The notes beneath the pieces were generated by a model. The model was not told the origin of the DNA and made no database searches. It saw only the letters and a program-made list of their open reading frames with translations. A stretch of DNA of 64,000 nucleotides from Opitutaceae bacterium. Lineage in GTDB: Bacteria; Verrucomicrobiota; Verrucomicrobiia; Opitutales; Opitutaceae. Position 1 is the stretch's first letter. Each line of letters opens with the position of its first letter. Both the position numbers and the translations under genes were made by a program. The DNA is taken from the NCBI GenBank assembly GCA_028688225.1, contig JAQTYQ010000017.1:1-64000 (forward strand), read 5' to 3'. Positions 8,042 through 16,245 of the stretch are shown here, in pieces.

Positions 8042-9166
8042 TCACGCTGCCTGCCGGGCCTTACGCGATTTTAACCGCTCGTAGAATTGGGCGATGGGCG
8101 GTTGGAAATCGGCGCCATGAAAAATAAGTGAAGCATGCTGCACAGGGCTCCCCTGACGGCGGGTGACCAGTCGGTGCTCGCCCTGCGGGAACCAGGCCGC
8201 CGGCGTATGGGCCAGCAGCCGTCGCGTGGGTGAACGCTCGGCCAGCACGGCATCCTCCTTTTCCGCATAGAGAATCAGCGTCGGCACGTCCGCCAGCGGC
8301 TGCACGGCCGTGCCTGCGTCCGCGGCAGGCGCTTCCAGTTGCCGGAGGGACTGGATGCGTTCACAAGCTCCCTGGAAGTCGATTTGCTGGATCGTCTCCC
8401 GCACCGCGGACCGCAGATCCTGGAGTTCAGCCCGGCCGAGGATCGTGCGGAGCGCCTCCTTGTTCTGGGCGCCGGCCTCGAACATCTTCTGGAAGATCGT
8501 CCGGGATTTCTCGACCAGACGCGGATCAACCGCGGATCCGGCCTCGAGGTAAGGCTTGAGCGCACGGCCCAGCAGGGTGGAAGGCCTGGTTTCTCCCGGC
8601 GGCAGGAGATCCTCGACGCAGGCCACGGGGCTGACGAGAACAAGGCCGCGCAGGTTCGGCTGATTTTCCTGACGGCGTGTGCGTTTCAGCCATTCCAACA
8701 GCAGGCCCGCGCCGAAACTGATCGCCAGGATGACCGGGGGCCGGCCATGCCGGAGATTGAGCTCATCGACCAGATCGGAGAGCTGGGCATACAGCAGGTC
8801 GCTCGAGAAGCCGCGCCGGGGGTAGTTGAAATAATACAGGCTGCCGGCCCGGAGCAGCATGCCGCGCAGCAGGAACACGGCCTCGGTGGCGTCCGGCACG
8901 AAGCCGCCCAGCACGATCGTCGGCACCGGTCCCGCCCGTGCTTCAAGCCGGACCGTCGCGAGCTGGTGCGGACCGGCTGCGCCACGCGCAAGCAGCGCGT
9001 CCTGGCGGTGGCAGATGGCCGGCGTGAATTGCGACGGCCGGGGCGGGCGGAATTTGTGCCCGGTTGTGCGCAGCAGGATCCGGAACGGTCCCGCCGGCAC
9101 CAGGCGGCCCATCTGCACCGCGAGCGGGAGGGATGAAAACAAGCTGGACAAAAGCGGGGTGGCCAT
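8042..9166 (-). CDS. Alpha/beta-hydrolase-fold protein
   Basis: This is a hydrolase of unknown substrate. From the ATG at 9166 the product has 374 residues. An in-frame ATG at 9226 would add 20 low-complexity residues, so the later start was favoured. The nucleophile elbow is probably VILAISFGAGLLLEW (G-x-S-x-G relaxed to I-S-F-G), preceded by the oxyanion-side strand PTIVLGGFVPDATEAVFLLRG. A late strand PTLILYAEKEDAVL would carry the acid, and GEHRLVTRR the histidine. It lies directly upstream of the GH3-family gene and is divergent from the RluA-type gene across about 120 bp. Confidence 0.72.
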   Translation of the reverse strand: MATPLLSSLFSSLPLAVQMGRLVPAGPFRILLRTTGHKFRPPRPSQFTPAICHRQDALLARGAAGPHQLATVRLEARAGPVPTIVLGGFVPDATEAVFLLRGMLLRAGSLYYFNYPRRGFSSDLLYAQLSDLVDELNLRHGRPPVILAISFGAGLLLEWLKRTRRQENQPNLRGLVLVSPVACVEDLLPPGETRPSTLLGRALKPYLEAGSAVDPRLVEKSRTIFQKMFEAGAQNKEALRTILGRAELQDLRSAVRETIQQIDFQGACERIQSLRQLEAPAADAGTAVQPLADVPTLILYAEKEDAVLAERSPTRRLLAHTPAAWFPQGEHRLVTRRQGSPVQHASLIFHGADFQPPIAQFYERLKSRKARQAA

Positions 9167-9287
9167 GGCGCCACGTTCCGGCGCGCACCCGGCCCGAGGC
9201 AAAGGGAAAGCGCCGGCGCCACCCAATCTTTACCCGGGCGAAACTTTCCCGTGACTTTCCCCGTGCGTTTTCCCATCTGATAGGAGG

Positions 9288-10010
9288 ATGGCCCTCCCGC
9301 CGGTCATTTATGAAGACGCCACGCTGCTGGCTTTCGACAAGCCGAGCGGGATGCCGGTTGCGCCCGACCGGCGGAATAAAACCCGCGAAAATCTCATGGC
9401 GCTCGTGCATGATCGATTCGGGCCGGGCGTGGGCAATGTGCACCGGCTCGACGCTGACACCAGCGGGGTGCTGGTGTGCGCCAGGACCAAAGCCGCGCTC
9501 GATTTTCTCAGCGGCCAGTTCCAGGCGAAAACCGCGGACAAGGTATACCATGCATTGGTTGTGGGCGCTCCGGCCGAGGATGAATTTGTGGTCGAACTGG
9601 CGTTGTGCGCGGACGAAAACCGGCCGGACTTGATTCGGGTGGTCAAAAAGCAGGGCCAGGAAAGTGTCACCCGTTACCGCGTGCTGGAACGGTTCAAGGG
9701 CTTCGCCTGGCTCGAATGCCGGCCCCTCACCGGACGCACCCACCAGATCCGCGTACATCTGGCGGCGTCGGGACTGCCGATCCTCAACGACACATTTTAT
9801 GGCGACGACACCCGGTTGCTGCTTTCCAGCCTCAAGCGGGGCTACAAGGGCCGCGCGGAGGAGCGGCCGCTCATCAGCCGGCTGGCCCTGCATGCCAGTG
9901 AGCTGACCGTGCTGCACCCGGAGACCCGCGCCGGCGTGACGTTGCGGGCTCCACTGCCCAACGAATTCGGGGTGGCGTTGAAGTATCTGCGACGATTCGG
10001 GACGGCCTGA
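9288..10010 (+). CDS. RluA-family RNA pseudouridine synthase
   Basis: This enzyme isomerises specific uridines in rRNA or tRNA. The 240-residue product shows the family motifs in order: YEDATLLAFDKPSGMPVAP, the catalytic-aspartate motif VHRLDADTSGVLVCART, KVYHALVVG, and LTGRTHQIRVHLAASGLPILNDTFYG. No S4 RNA-binding domain precedes the catalytic domain. An AGGAGG immediately abuts the ATG at 9288, an unusually short spacing, and no alternative start is obvious. The target uridine cannot be predicted. Confidence 0.92.
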   Translation: MALPPVIYEDATLLAFDKPSGMPVAPDRRNKTRENLMALVHDRFGPGVGNVHRLDADTSGVLVCARTKAALDFLSGQFQAKTADKVYHALVVGAPAEDEFVVELALCADENRPDLIRVVKKQGQESVTRYRVLERFKGFAWLECRPLTGRTHQIRVHLAASGLPILNDTFYGDDTRLLLSSLKRGYKGRAEERPLISRLALHASELTVLHPETRAGVTLRAPLPNEFGVALKYLRRFGTA

Positions 10011-10442
10011 ATTTTTGACCGGGCCCGCCGGCAGTGGTGGCCATGAATGAGCGGGATGCATGGTGCGCGTTTTGCCCAGGTCTGGCGTCGCGTGAATTTA
10101 TTCACCCATTCGTGACCGGTACGCGACCTGCTGGCCATCTTGGCGGGCGATACTGCCGCCGTGGTCGACATCCCGGAACCCATCGGTTCCGCCCGGGTCT
10201 GTCGGCCACCCGAGTTCTTTGCATGCTGCCAAAATGCTGACGGCGAAAGCAGCTTTCGTTCGTGGTCCTGCCGGTCATGTCCGGTGGCACCACCCCCAAA
10301 ACCTGCCTTTGGCGGCGCACGGATTCAATCCCGTGCCGTCAAAAACGTACGTGGCTGGCGGTCACAGGGCCGCCGGTCAGTCGTACGCTTAACCTGAAAA
10401 CGAAAGACAAACTCCCCGTCTTAACCGCGGGGTTTATATACC
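10011..10442. other. Intergenic region upstream of the TonB-C-domain gene
   Basis: There is no convincing gene in these 432 bases. A 6-bp stem (GCACGG...CCGTGC around 10316-10335) and a stem CCCCG/CGGGG at 10414-10418/10428-10432 are visible. The second places the GGGG that could serve as ribosome-binding site (10429-10432, ten bases before ATG 10443) in a hairpin, which might control translation. No known riboswitch was recognised. Confidence 0.35.
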
Positions 10443-10817
10443 ATGAAACATGTCAGCATGATCGCAAAACTCGTCAGCCTTCTGGCGTTGGGCGCGGCGG
10501 CGCCGCTCGCGTTTGGCATGACCACGGCACAGGCCTACATCGACTCCTACCGCGGCCGCACCGACATCCCGGTGCCGGTCAGCATTGTCGCCCCCCAGGC
10601 CGACGATTCGCTGGTCGGGGCCAGGGTGGAGGTTGAATTCCTCGTCGACGGCACCGGCAGGCCGCAGCAGGTGCAGGTGCTTTCCGCCACGGACGACGCC
10701 TTTGGGATGTCGGTCCGCAATGCGGTCAAGCAATGGAAATTCGAACCGGCGCGGCTCAACGGCACACCGGTAGCGAGGAAGGTCCTGCTGCCGGTGCTTG
10801 TGAGTGAATCGGAATAA
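10443..10817 (+). CDS. Secreted TonB C-terminal-domain protein
   Basis: The 124-residue product has a cleavable signal sequence (MKHVSMIAKLVSLLALGAAAPLAFG, residues 1-25) followed by a single TonB-like C-terminal domain: GARVEVEFLVDGTGRPQQVQVLSATDDAFGMSVRNAVKQWKFEPARLNGTPVARKVLLPV in outline, with the typical V-x-F-x-V-D-x-x-G...A...W-x-F-x-P-A pattern. It lacks the membrane anchor and proline linker of true TonB, so it is more likely a periplasmic domain-only protein than an energy transducer. It is flanked by an intrinsic terminator and seems monocistronic. Confidence 0.82.
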   Translation: MKHVSMIAKLVSLLALGAAAPLAFGMTTAQAYIDSYRGRTDIPVPVSIVAPQADDSLVGARVEVEFLVDGTGRPQQVQVLSATDDAFGMSVRNAVKQWKFEPARLNGTPVARKVLLPVLVSESE

Positions 10818-10859
10818 CCCGGCGAGTCGCTCCCTCGTCCAGTCCCAATCGGAAACAAC

Positions 10860-10897
10860 CAGAGCCGCCCCCATCCATGGAGGCGGCTCTGTCTTTT
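10860..10897 (+). terminator. Rho-independent terminator
   Basis: The stem CAGAGCCGCC (10860-10869) pairs with GGCGGCTCTG (10882-10891) around a 12-base loop, followed by TCTTTT. It lies 42 bases after the TonB-C-domain gene. Confidence 0.85.
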
Positions 10898-11495
10898 AAG
10901 TAAGAGTGCCACCGATGGCGGCCGGGCCGTTATACGGGATCAGGCAATCGAATCATAATCTCGCCCGAAATCTTCGCACCGCTTGGTGGGCGCTGCAGGA
11001 GCATGGGACGCGCCGCCTCCTGGGCTTCGAAGGCTTGGCGAAGGAGGCTCGTCGCGTTTCCCCTTCGAAAAACGGCGAGGAGGAGGCAGGCGATCAAATG
11101 GCCATATAGCCAAACTCGCCTGCCGGCCATAGCTCGAAGAGAGGCGGCTGTTGTGAGTTTGGACCGAGTAGCCCGTCCAATGCCTCACGGCTTTGGCTAT
11201 GAGACCGCGGCGGAAATTTCCCGGATGGCGATTAGCGATCGTGGTTGGATTCGGTCGCCACCAGGGCGGAGAGCAGGGCAAGGAGGATGACGGTTGCGAG
11301 CATGGCTTGGTGTGGTCAGCCGGTAAGAGGGACGAAAGTTAGGTTTGTTCCCGATATCTGACCATCGGCAGTGATCCATAAAATTGCCGGAGCGCTGTGC
11401 TGGGTGGCTCCCGGTCTCTAATGCGCGCGCCACTCCGCCTCCTGGATAAGAGACCCGGCCTCCGGAATCAGAGGCCGGCTGGCACCTCCAGGGGT
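10898..11495. other. About 600-bp gene-poor region with a dispersed repeat
   Basis: No convincing gene was found. It contains one copy of an 86-bp stem-loop repeat (11107-11192), also present at 44930-45016. Another hairpin (CCGGCCTC 11455-11462 with GAGGCCGG 11471-11478) lies just after the TetR gene's stop and may terminate it. A 23-codon minus-strand frame (11232-11303) encodes a hydrophobic peptide, MLATVILLALLSALVATES..., but has no ribosome-binding site and is not called as a gene. Confidence 0.45.
11107..11192 (+). repeat. 86-bp dispersed stem-loop repeat, copy A
   Basis: It shares most of its sequence with 44930-45016, 33 kb away and in the same orientation. Both copies carry the inverted arms CCAAACTC and GAGTTTGG (here 11110-11117 and 11155-11162) and end in CCTCACGGCT. 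It lies between the TonB-C-domain and TetR genes. Confidence 0.75.
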
Positions 11496-12143
11496 TCAGG
11501 CCGCAGAGCGCGGTGCGCCCAAACCGGCCGTGCAGTAATCAACCAGCCGGCGCATGCAGCCCTCAACATCGTCCGCCTTCCAAAGTCCGGAAGAGATGCG
11601 CTCAAAGTCGTGTTGTCGCGCTGCGGCATAAAGCAGCGTGCCGGTGGTGAATTGCATTCGCCAAAAGAGATCAACCGGCGGCAGGCCCGGCAGGGTCTGA
11701 GCGAACGCATGGGTGTACCGCTTTACCAGCGGATCGAACTCCCGGGCCATTTCGTCGAACAGGAACGGCTGCGGATCCGCGAGTTCCCGGCTGATCAGAC
11801 GCAAGAAGGACAACCCCCCCGGCGCGCGATCGGTGGCGCGGCTCAGCAGCGGACGGATAAATGCATCGAGGATTGCGCGCAGTGGCAAAGGTTGCTCGCC
11901 AGCGAGTTGTTCTGCCTGGGCCAGAAGCGTGAGGCGTTCTTCATTCATGGGGCGGACACGCCGGAGCAGAACTTCCTTATAAAGATCCTCCTTTGATCCG
12001 AAGTGATAGTTTACCGCGGCCAGATTTGCTCCTGCTTCCTCTGTGATTTGTCGGAGCGAAGCACCTGAAAAGCCGTTTTTGCTAAAAAGGCGCTCGGCCG
12101 CTTTGAGTACTTTTTCCCGAGTAGCCTCTGATTCGATCGCCAT
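11496..12143 (-). CDS. TetR/AcrR-family transcriptional regulator
   Basis: The 215-residue product has a canonical N-terminal TetR helix-turn-helix (TREKVLKAAERLFSKNGFSGASLRQITEEAGANLAAVNYHFGSKEDLYKEVL) and a C-terminal domain with RPMNEERL...AILDAFIRPLL...FLRLISRELADPQPFLFDEM resembling the CecR/YbiH-type (DUF1956) ligand domain. It is divergent from the Ski2-like helicase gene with 87-93 bp between the starts. The intergenic region carries two AACGATT repeats and a dyad, so autoregulation and control of the helicase are plausible. The ligand is unknown. Confidence 0.92.
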   Translation of the reverse strand: MAIESEATREKVLKAAERLFSKNGFSGASLRQITEEAGANLAAVNYHFGSKEDLYKEVLLRRVRPMNEERLTLLAQAEQLAGEQPLPLRAILDAFIRPLLSRATDRAPGGLSFLRLISRELADPQPFLFDEMAREFDPLVKRYTHAFAQTLPGLPPVDLFWRMQFTTGTLLYAAARQHDFERISSGLWKADDVEGCMRRLVDYCTAGLGAPRSAA

Positions 12144-12150
12144 GGGTTGA

Positions 12151-12232
12151 ACGAACGATTAAAACAAACGATTGAAACAAGTGTGTCAAGACAGAATAGC
12201 CACATGATAATTTGGAATGATTGACGATCATT
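12151..12232. promoter_or_regulatory. TetR divergent promoter/operator region
   Basis: Two direct AACGATT repeats lie 13 bp apart (12154-12160 and 12167-12173). On the minus strand a perfect TTGACA (complement of 12184-12189) precedes them by promoter spacing, so the repeats would fall in the spacer and -10 of the TetR promoter. A separate dyad AATGAT-N5-ATCATT (12216-12232) overlaps the helicase start. Regulation is inferred from position. Confidence 0.45.
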
Positions 12233-14360
12233 GAGTGTGCCCTACGGTCCGGTTGTGCAGATTGAGGCACTTGCGGGTCTGCAGAAATTGATGCTTCCGG
12301 ATCGCTGGCAGGCTGAAGCCATCCAAGCGCTTAAGGCCGGGCGCGATGTGGTCATTGATGCTCCAACCGGGGCGGGGAAAACCTACGTTTTCGAGCGCTG
12401 GATCGAGCAGACGAACTTTGCCCGGCGGGCTTTGTTCACCGTCCCGACCCGCGCGCTGGCCAACGATAAATTCGCCGAGTGGCGCACCCGCGGCTGGAAA
12501 GTGGGCATCATGACGGGCGACATCACCCTCTCGCCTGACGCGCCGGTGGTCGTGGCCACGCTGGAAGCCGTGCAAGGCTGTTTCCGGGAAGAGGCCGCGC
12601 CACCCCGGCAGGAGTGTGCGCCGCCGCAATTTTCCGAGCCTTCCTTGGCAGGAGGCTCGTCGTTCCATCTGGTCATCATTGACGAGTACCAGTGGCTGGC
12701 CGATCCGGATCGCGGCAACCACTACGAGGGCGTGATTCTTTCCCTGCCTCCGGCAGTACAATTGCTCATGCTGAGCGGCAACGTCGCCAACCCGGAGGAG
12801 ATCGCCGCCTGGTTGCGCCGGCTCAACCGGAAGGTCGAAATCATCCAGCACCGTGAACGCCCCGTGGCGCTGGAGGAGGTGGATGTCGACGATCTCATTC
12901 ATGGCCTGCCGCGCGGCATTGAAGGTTTCTGGAGCCGCCGGGTGGCCGGCGCGCTCCGGGAGGGCCTGGGTCCGGTGTTGGTGTTTGCCCCGCACCGGCA
13001 GGATGCGGAGCGCCTTGCCCGCCAGTTTGCCCGGGAGCTGCCCCTGGCCGGTCCGCTGGTGTTGACGCCCGAGCAGGAAAATCTGCTGGGGCCGGCCCTG
13101 ACGAAGCTGGTGAGGCAGCGCGTGGCCTACCATCACAGCGGCCTGACCTATGCGCAGCGCGCGGGGGTCATCGAGCCGCTGGCCAAGGCCGGCCAGCTCC
13201 GGGCGGTCGTCGCCACCCTGGGGCTCAGCGCGGGCATCAATTTTTCCCTGCGTTCCGTGCTGATCACGGCTTCAACCTACCGGTTCAATCAGCTCGAGCA
13301 TGAGATCGAGCCGCACGAATTGCTGCAAATGATCGGGCGGGCGGGGCGTCGCGGCCTGGACGAAGCGGGCTTTGTGCTGTGCAGCGGCAGCTCGCCGCGG
13401 CTGCGGCGGGCGCAGCCATTGCGGGTGAAACGGGCCGCGCCGCTGCCTTGGGCTCTCATCCTGCGCCAGCTCCGGGCCGGCCGGGAAGCCGCGGAGGTCG
13501 CGCGCACGGCTGGGGGCCGCTTTTTCGCCGCGGAGCCGCTGGTGCTCGGCGTCGAGATGACCATGCTGCGCAACCAGGCCGATCTGCCCTGCGGCCAGTG
13601 TACGGATACCGGTCGCGCCCGGCTGGTGCGGCGCCAGAAAAATCCCTTTCCCTCCTGTCTCGGTTGCGCCTTGCGCGAAGAATGCCTTGCCCTCAATCCG
13701 CAGCCCACCCTGCTCTGGCAATGGCAGAAACTCGGCCTGCTCGACCGCCTCCTGCGCCTCACGCCGCGGGGCGTGATGGTCTCGTTTTTCCTCGGCCCCG
13801 AGGGACTGGCGCTGGCGGCCGCATTGGAGGATCCCCGTTATCCGCTGGATGATCTGGTCTTCGATTGTGCCAATCTGTTTGCCGGGGACCGCTTCGCGGG
13901 CACCAACCCGCGCACGCTCGGCCGCCTGGCCCGCGTCTGCGAGCGGACCTACCGGCGGTTCACGGTCGAAGGCTGGCTCGAACATGGCCTGCCGCCGCAA
14001 TACGGCTTCGGGGCGGCCGAGGTGGTTCGCGCCGTGATCGAGCAGAAGGCCCGGCGGAGCGAACTGGCCGCCGCCAGCGAATTTGCCGGCCGTGGAGACA
14101 TCGATCGCCTGCTGACCGAATGGCGCAGCCTGCTGCGGCAGGTGGTCAATGTACCGTTGCCGGACATCCGGCCAGCCCCGGCTGCGGCCATGGACGCAGC
14201 GGTTCTCGCCACGCGCTGGGACGATTTTCGTGCCCTTTGCCGGATCCAACTGGGCGTGACCAAGGCCGCGGCCCTTCCCGAGCTGCCGCCGTTGACGCCG
14301 GAGCAGCGCCGGCCGGTGAATCATCGCTTTTTCAAGGCGCCGATGCCGGCGATCCGGTAG
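12231..14360 (+). CDS. Ski2-like superfamily 2 DExH helicase with a cysteine cluster
   Basis: The 709-residue protein has the SF2 core: motif I APTGAGKT (44-51), Ia VPTRALANDK (71-80), II as DEYQ (151-154) rather than DEAH/DEVH, III LSGN (181-184), V ATLGLSAGINF (328-338) and VI QMIGRAGRRG (366-375). The order and the GINFSLRSVLI stretch point to the Ski2/Mtr4/Hel308 group. After the core lies C454-x2-C457...C476-x2-C479-x5-C485, possibly a zinc or iron-sulfur site, then an uncharacterised C-terminal region. The start is a TTG (12231) or a GTG two codons on. It is divergent from TetR. The substrate (RNA or DNA) is not predictable; dsDNA repair and RNA remodelling both occur in the group. Confidence 0.85.
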   Translation: MSVPYGPVVQIEALAGLQKLMLPDRWQAEAIQALKAGRDVVIDAPTGAGKTYVFERWIEQTNFARRALFTVPTRALANDKFAEWRTRGWKVGIMTGDITLSPDAPVVVATLEAVQGCFREEAAPPRQECAPPQFSEPSLAGGSSFHLVIIDEYQWLADPDRGNHYEGVILSLPPAVQLLMLSGNVANPEEIAAWLRRLNRKVEIIQHRERPVALEEVDVDDLIHGLPRGIEGFWSRRVAGALREGLGPVLVFAPHRQDAERLARQFARELPLAGPLVLTPEQENLLGPALTKLVRQRVAYHHSGLTYAQRAGVIEPLAKAGQLRAVVATLGLSAGINFSLRSVLITASTYRFNQLEHEIEPHELLQMIGRAGRRGLDEAGFVLCSGSSPRLRRAQPLRVKRAAPLPWALILRQLRAGREAAEVARTAGGRFFAAEPLVLGVEMTMLRNQADLPCGQCTDTGRARLVRRQKNPFPSCLGCALREECLALNPQPTLLWQWQKLGLLDRLLRLTPRGVMVSFFLGPEGLALAAALEDPRYPLDDLVFDCANLFAGDRFAGTNPRTLGRLARVCERTYRRFTVEGWLEHGLPPQYGFGAAEVVRAVIEQKARRSELAAASEFAGRGDIDRLLTEWRSLLRQVVNVPLPDIRPAPAAAMDAAVLATRWDDFRALCRIQLGVTKAAALPELPPLTPEQRRPVNHRFFKAPMPAIR

Positions 14361-14677
14361 CTTTTTGCCGCCGAAGGCAGGGCCGGCGTCTGCCGGCTGC
14401 CCGAATCGTCACGATGTAGGACGGGGTCGCCGACCCCGCCGTCGCGTGTCGAACCGGCCGGCCCGCCGGAACCCTGGCCAGCGGTCGATTTCCCTCGGCG
14501 ATGCTGCAAGGCGTCCATCGCCCAATGCCGCCATGGGGTCGTCTTCCTCGGTGGGATCGGGTGATCCCGCTCTGCAATCTCAACGCAAGACCAGGTCGGT
14601 GTAACGGCGTGATTGCGCCACTTTTGGCTCGGCATTGCTCCGAGGTTCTGGGATGGGTGGGATTCTTTTCGTCCACC
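14361..14677. other. Intergenic region with a REP-like hairpin
   Basis: There is no gene. It holds a GTAGG-headed hairpin at 14416-14440 whose 7-bp stem (CGGGGTC 14422-14428, GACCCCG 14432-14438) has a 3-base loop. Similar GTAGG elements occur at 5362 and 33106. The reading frame of the downstream gene stays open back to 14501, but this looks fortuitous. Confidence 0.45.
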
Positions 14678-16222
14678 ATGCCAAATTGGGAATACAAGGT
14701 CATCACCAGCGGCTCGCTGGGCTTTGCCTCATTGCCGCTGCTGGAGCAGCACTTGAATCAGCTCGGCAAGGAGGAATGGGAGATCATTCATTTTCAGACC
14801 CGCCCCGACAATCCGCTCGCTTTTCATGGCCTCGCCCGCCGGCCGGTCATGCGCGATTGGGTCGTGGAAGCGGCTGCTCCGGCGGGAGGGCCGGCCATGG
14901 GATCCGGGGCCGTCCCGGCGCCCCCGGCGGAAAAATCGGCCGCCGCGCCGACGGCGAAGGAATTGCGCGCCGAAGCCGAGGAGCGCCGCGAATCGCTGCT
15001 TGCCCGCGAGGAGTCGCTGCGCCCGCTGCACGGCGAAACCGGCGATGCGGAGGGCGAGGGCAGGGAGGAGTTCGACGAGTTTGAAGACGACGAGGACCTG
15101 CCGACCTTTTTTGAGGCCATCCGACCGCATCTGCGCCGGAATCAGAGGGGTCCGGGTCTGGCGGCGGGCATCGATTACCTCGCCAAGAAATTCGAGCAGA
15201 CCGAGGGCGACCTGATCGAGGCGCTGAAGGAGTGCGGCTTCACGATTCCGGCGGGCGCCAAAGACGAGCCGGCGTATCTGGAATACGACGGCGATCTCTA
15301 CTGGTTGAACATCAACCATCGCGGGCAGCTTTGGATCAACACGCGGGAAAAGCCGCGGCCGGTGTTCAAGCCGGTGCAGGGCACGAAAGCCCGGGCCGGG
15401 GAGGAGGCGCCGGCCGGTGAACGGGTGCCCGAAAAGGCGAAAGGGCAGCAGCGGCTGGAACACCAGTCGCCCGAGTCCTCGCATCCAGTGGCTGAAGCGA
15501 CCCTCCCCGAAAGTCCGGCTTTGCTCGACCGGCTGCGGCCGATGATGCGCCGCAACCGCCGGGGAGAGGGGCTTTCGGGCAGCGTCAGCTATCTCGCGCG
15601 GGGGTTGAACAGCAAACCGCCGGTGCTCGTCGCCGCTTTCGGCGCGCTCGGCCTCGTGCCACCGGCTGGCGCGAACGAAAGACCGGTGTTTGTCGAGATC
15701 GGGGCGTTTGTCTATTGGCTGAATCAGGACAAGAGTGGCCAGATCTGGATCAATGCCCGCGAAAAACGCGGCGGAGAGGAGCGTCCGGAGGCTGAGGCGG
15801 CCGCTGGCTCGCCGGTGGTTCCGCAGACCGAACTTCCCCTTGAGGCGGTGGCACCGGCGGCCGACTCCAAGGGACGTCCTCCGGGCCCGGCCAAGGCGTC
15901 GCCGTTCGCCGCCGTGCGCCTGCTCCTCAAGGAGACTAGGCGCGGGAGCGTGGCCGCCGAGGTGGGGCGTATCGCGGAACAGCTGGACAAAAGCACCGAG
16001 GAACTGTTGGCGGCGCTGACCGACGGCGGATTGAAAGTGCCCGAGAAGGCGCGCGAGAAGCCGGTCTTTGCCGGGCATGCCGGCGAGATTTTCTGGCTCA
16101 ACCGGAACGCCAAGGGTGAACTCTGGTTGAACGCCAAGGCCTCAAAATACCCGGCCAAGGAAGACGACGCGGACACGGCCCGGAAGCCGGCACGCCGCTC
16201 GCGGACGAAAAAAGCGGAATAA
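14678..16222 (+). CDS. DUF4177-like N-terminal domain fused to three copies of an undescribed ~82-residue domain
   Basis: The 514-residue product starts MPNWEYKVITSGSLG, and residues 1-64 resemble DUF4177 (W-E-Y-K-V...LNxLGxxxWEII). After an Ala/Pro/Glu linker there are three diverged copies of one domain, at about 143-224, 281-363 and 408-487. Each has LRP-x2-RRN-x-RG-x-G-L (the third is degenerate), a YLA helix, a LxxAL-x2-x-G-x3-P turn and an ending F/YWLN-x4-GQ/E-LWINAREK. Acidic and charged linkers separate them, and the C-terminus is basic (ARKPARRSRTKKAE). The repeat looks like a small winged or SH3-like module. No function is recognised. The upstream ATG at 14501 was rejected because the extension has no family resemblance. 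Confidence 0.8.
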   Translation: MPNWEYKVITSGSLGFASLPLLEQHLNQLGKEEWEIIHFQTRPDNPLAFHGLARRPVMRDWVVEAAAPAGGPAMGSGAVPAPPAEKSAAAPTAKELRAEAEERRESLLAREESLRPLHGETGDAEGEGREEFDEFEDDEDLPTFFEAIRPHLRRNQRGPGLAAGIDYLAKKFEQTEGDLIEALKECGFTIPAGAKDEPAYLEYDGDLYWLNINHRGQLWINTREKPRPVFKPVQGTKARAGEEAPAGERVPEKAKGQQRLEHQSPESSHPVAEATLPESPALLDRLRPMMRRNRRGEGLSGSVSYLARGLNSKPPVLVAAFGALGLVPPAGANERPVFVEIGAFVYWLNQDKSGQIWINAREKRGGEERPEAEAAAGSPVVPQTELPLEAVAPAADSKGRPPGPAKASPFAAVRLLLKETRRGSVAAEVGRIAEQLDKSTEELLAALTDGGLKVPEKAREKPVFAGHAGEIFWLNRNAKGELWLNAKASKYPAKEDDADTARKPARRSRTKKAE

Positions 16223-16245
16223 GACGGTTCTATCCTCATTGACCT

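Noticed and set aside
10309-10340. tRNA- or tmRNA-like T-arm (CACGGATTCAATCCCGTG)
   Set aside because: The loop is eight rather than seven bases, and no acceptor stem, D-arm or CCA end was found.
11232-11303. Minus-strand 23-residue hydrophobic peptide
   Set aside because: There is no ribosome-binding site, the length is within chance for GC-rich DNA, and no homologous context was seen.
14729-16078. Antisense 449-codon frame over the three-repeat protein gene
   Set aside because: Its Arg/Leu/Gly-rich composition and lack of any motif mark it as a GC-driven shadow; the plus-strand protein has clear repeats and domain structure.
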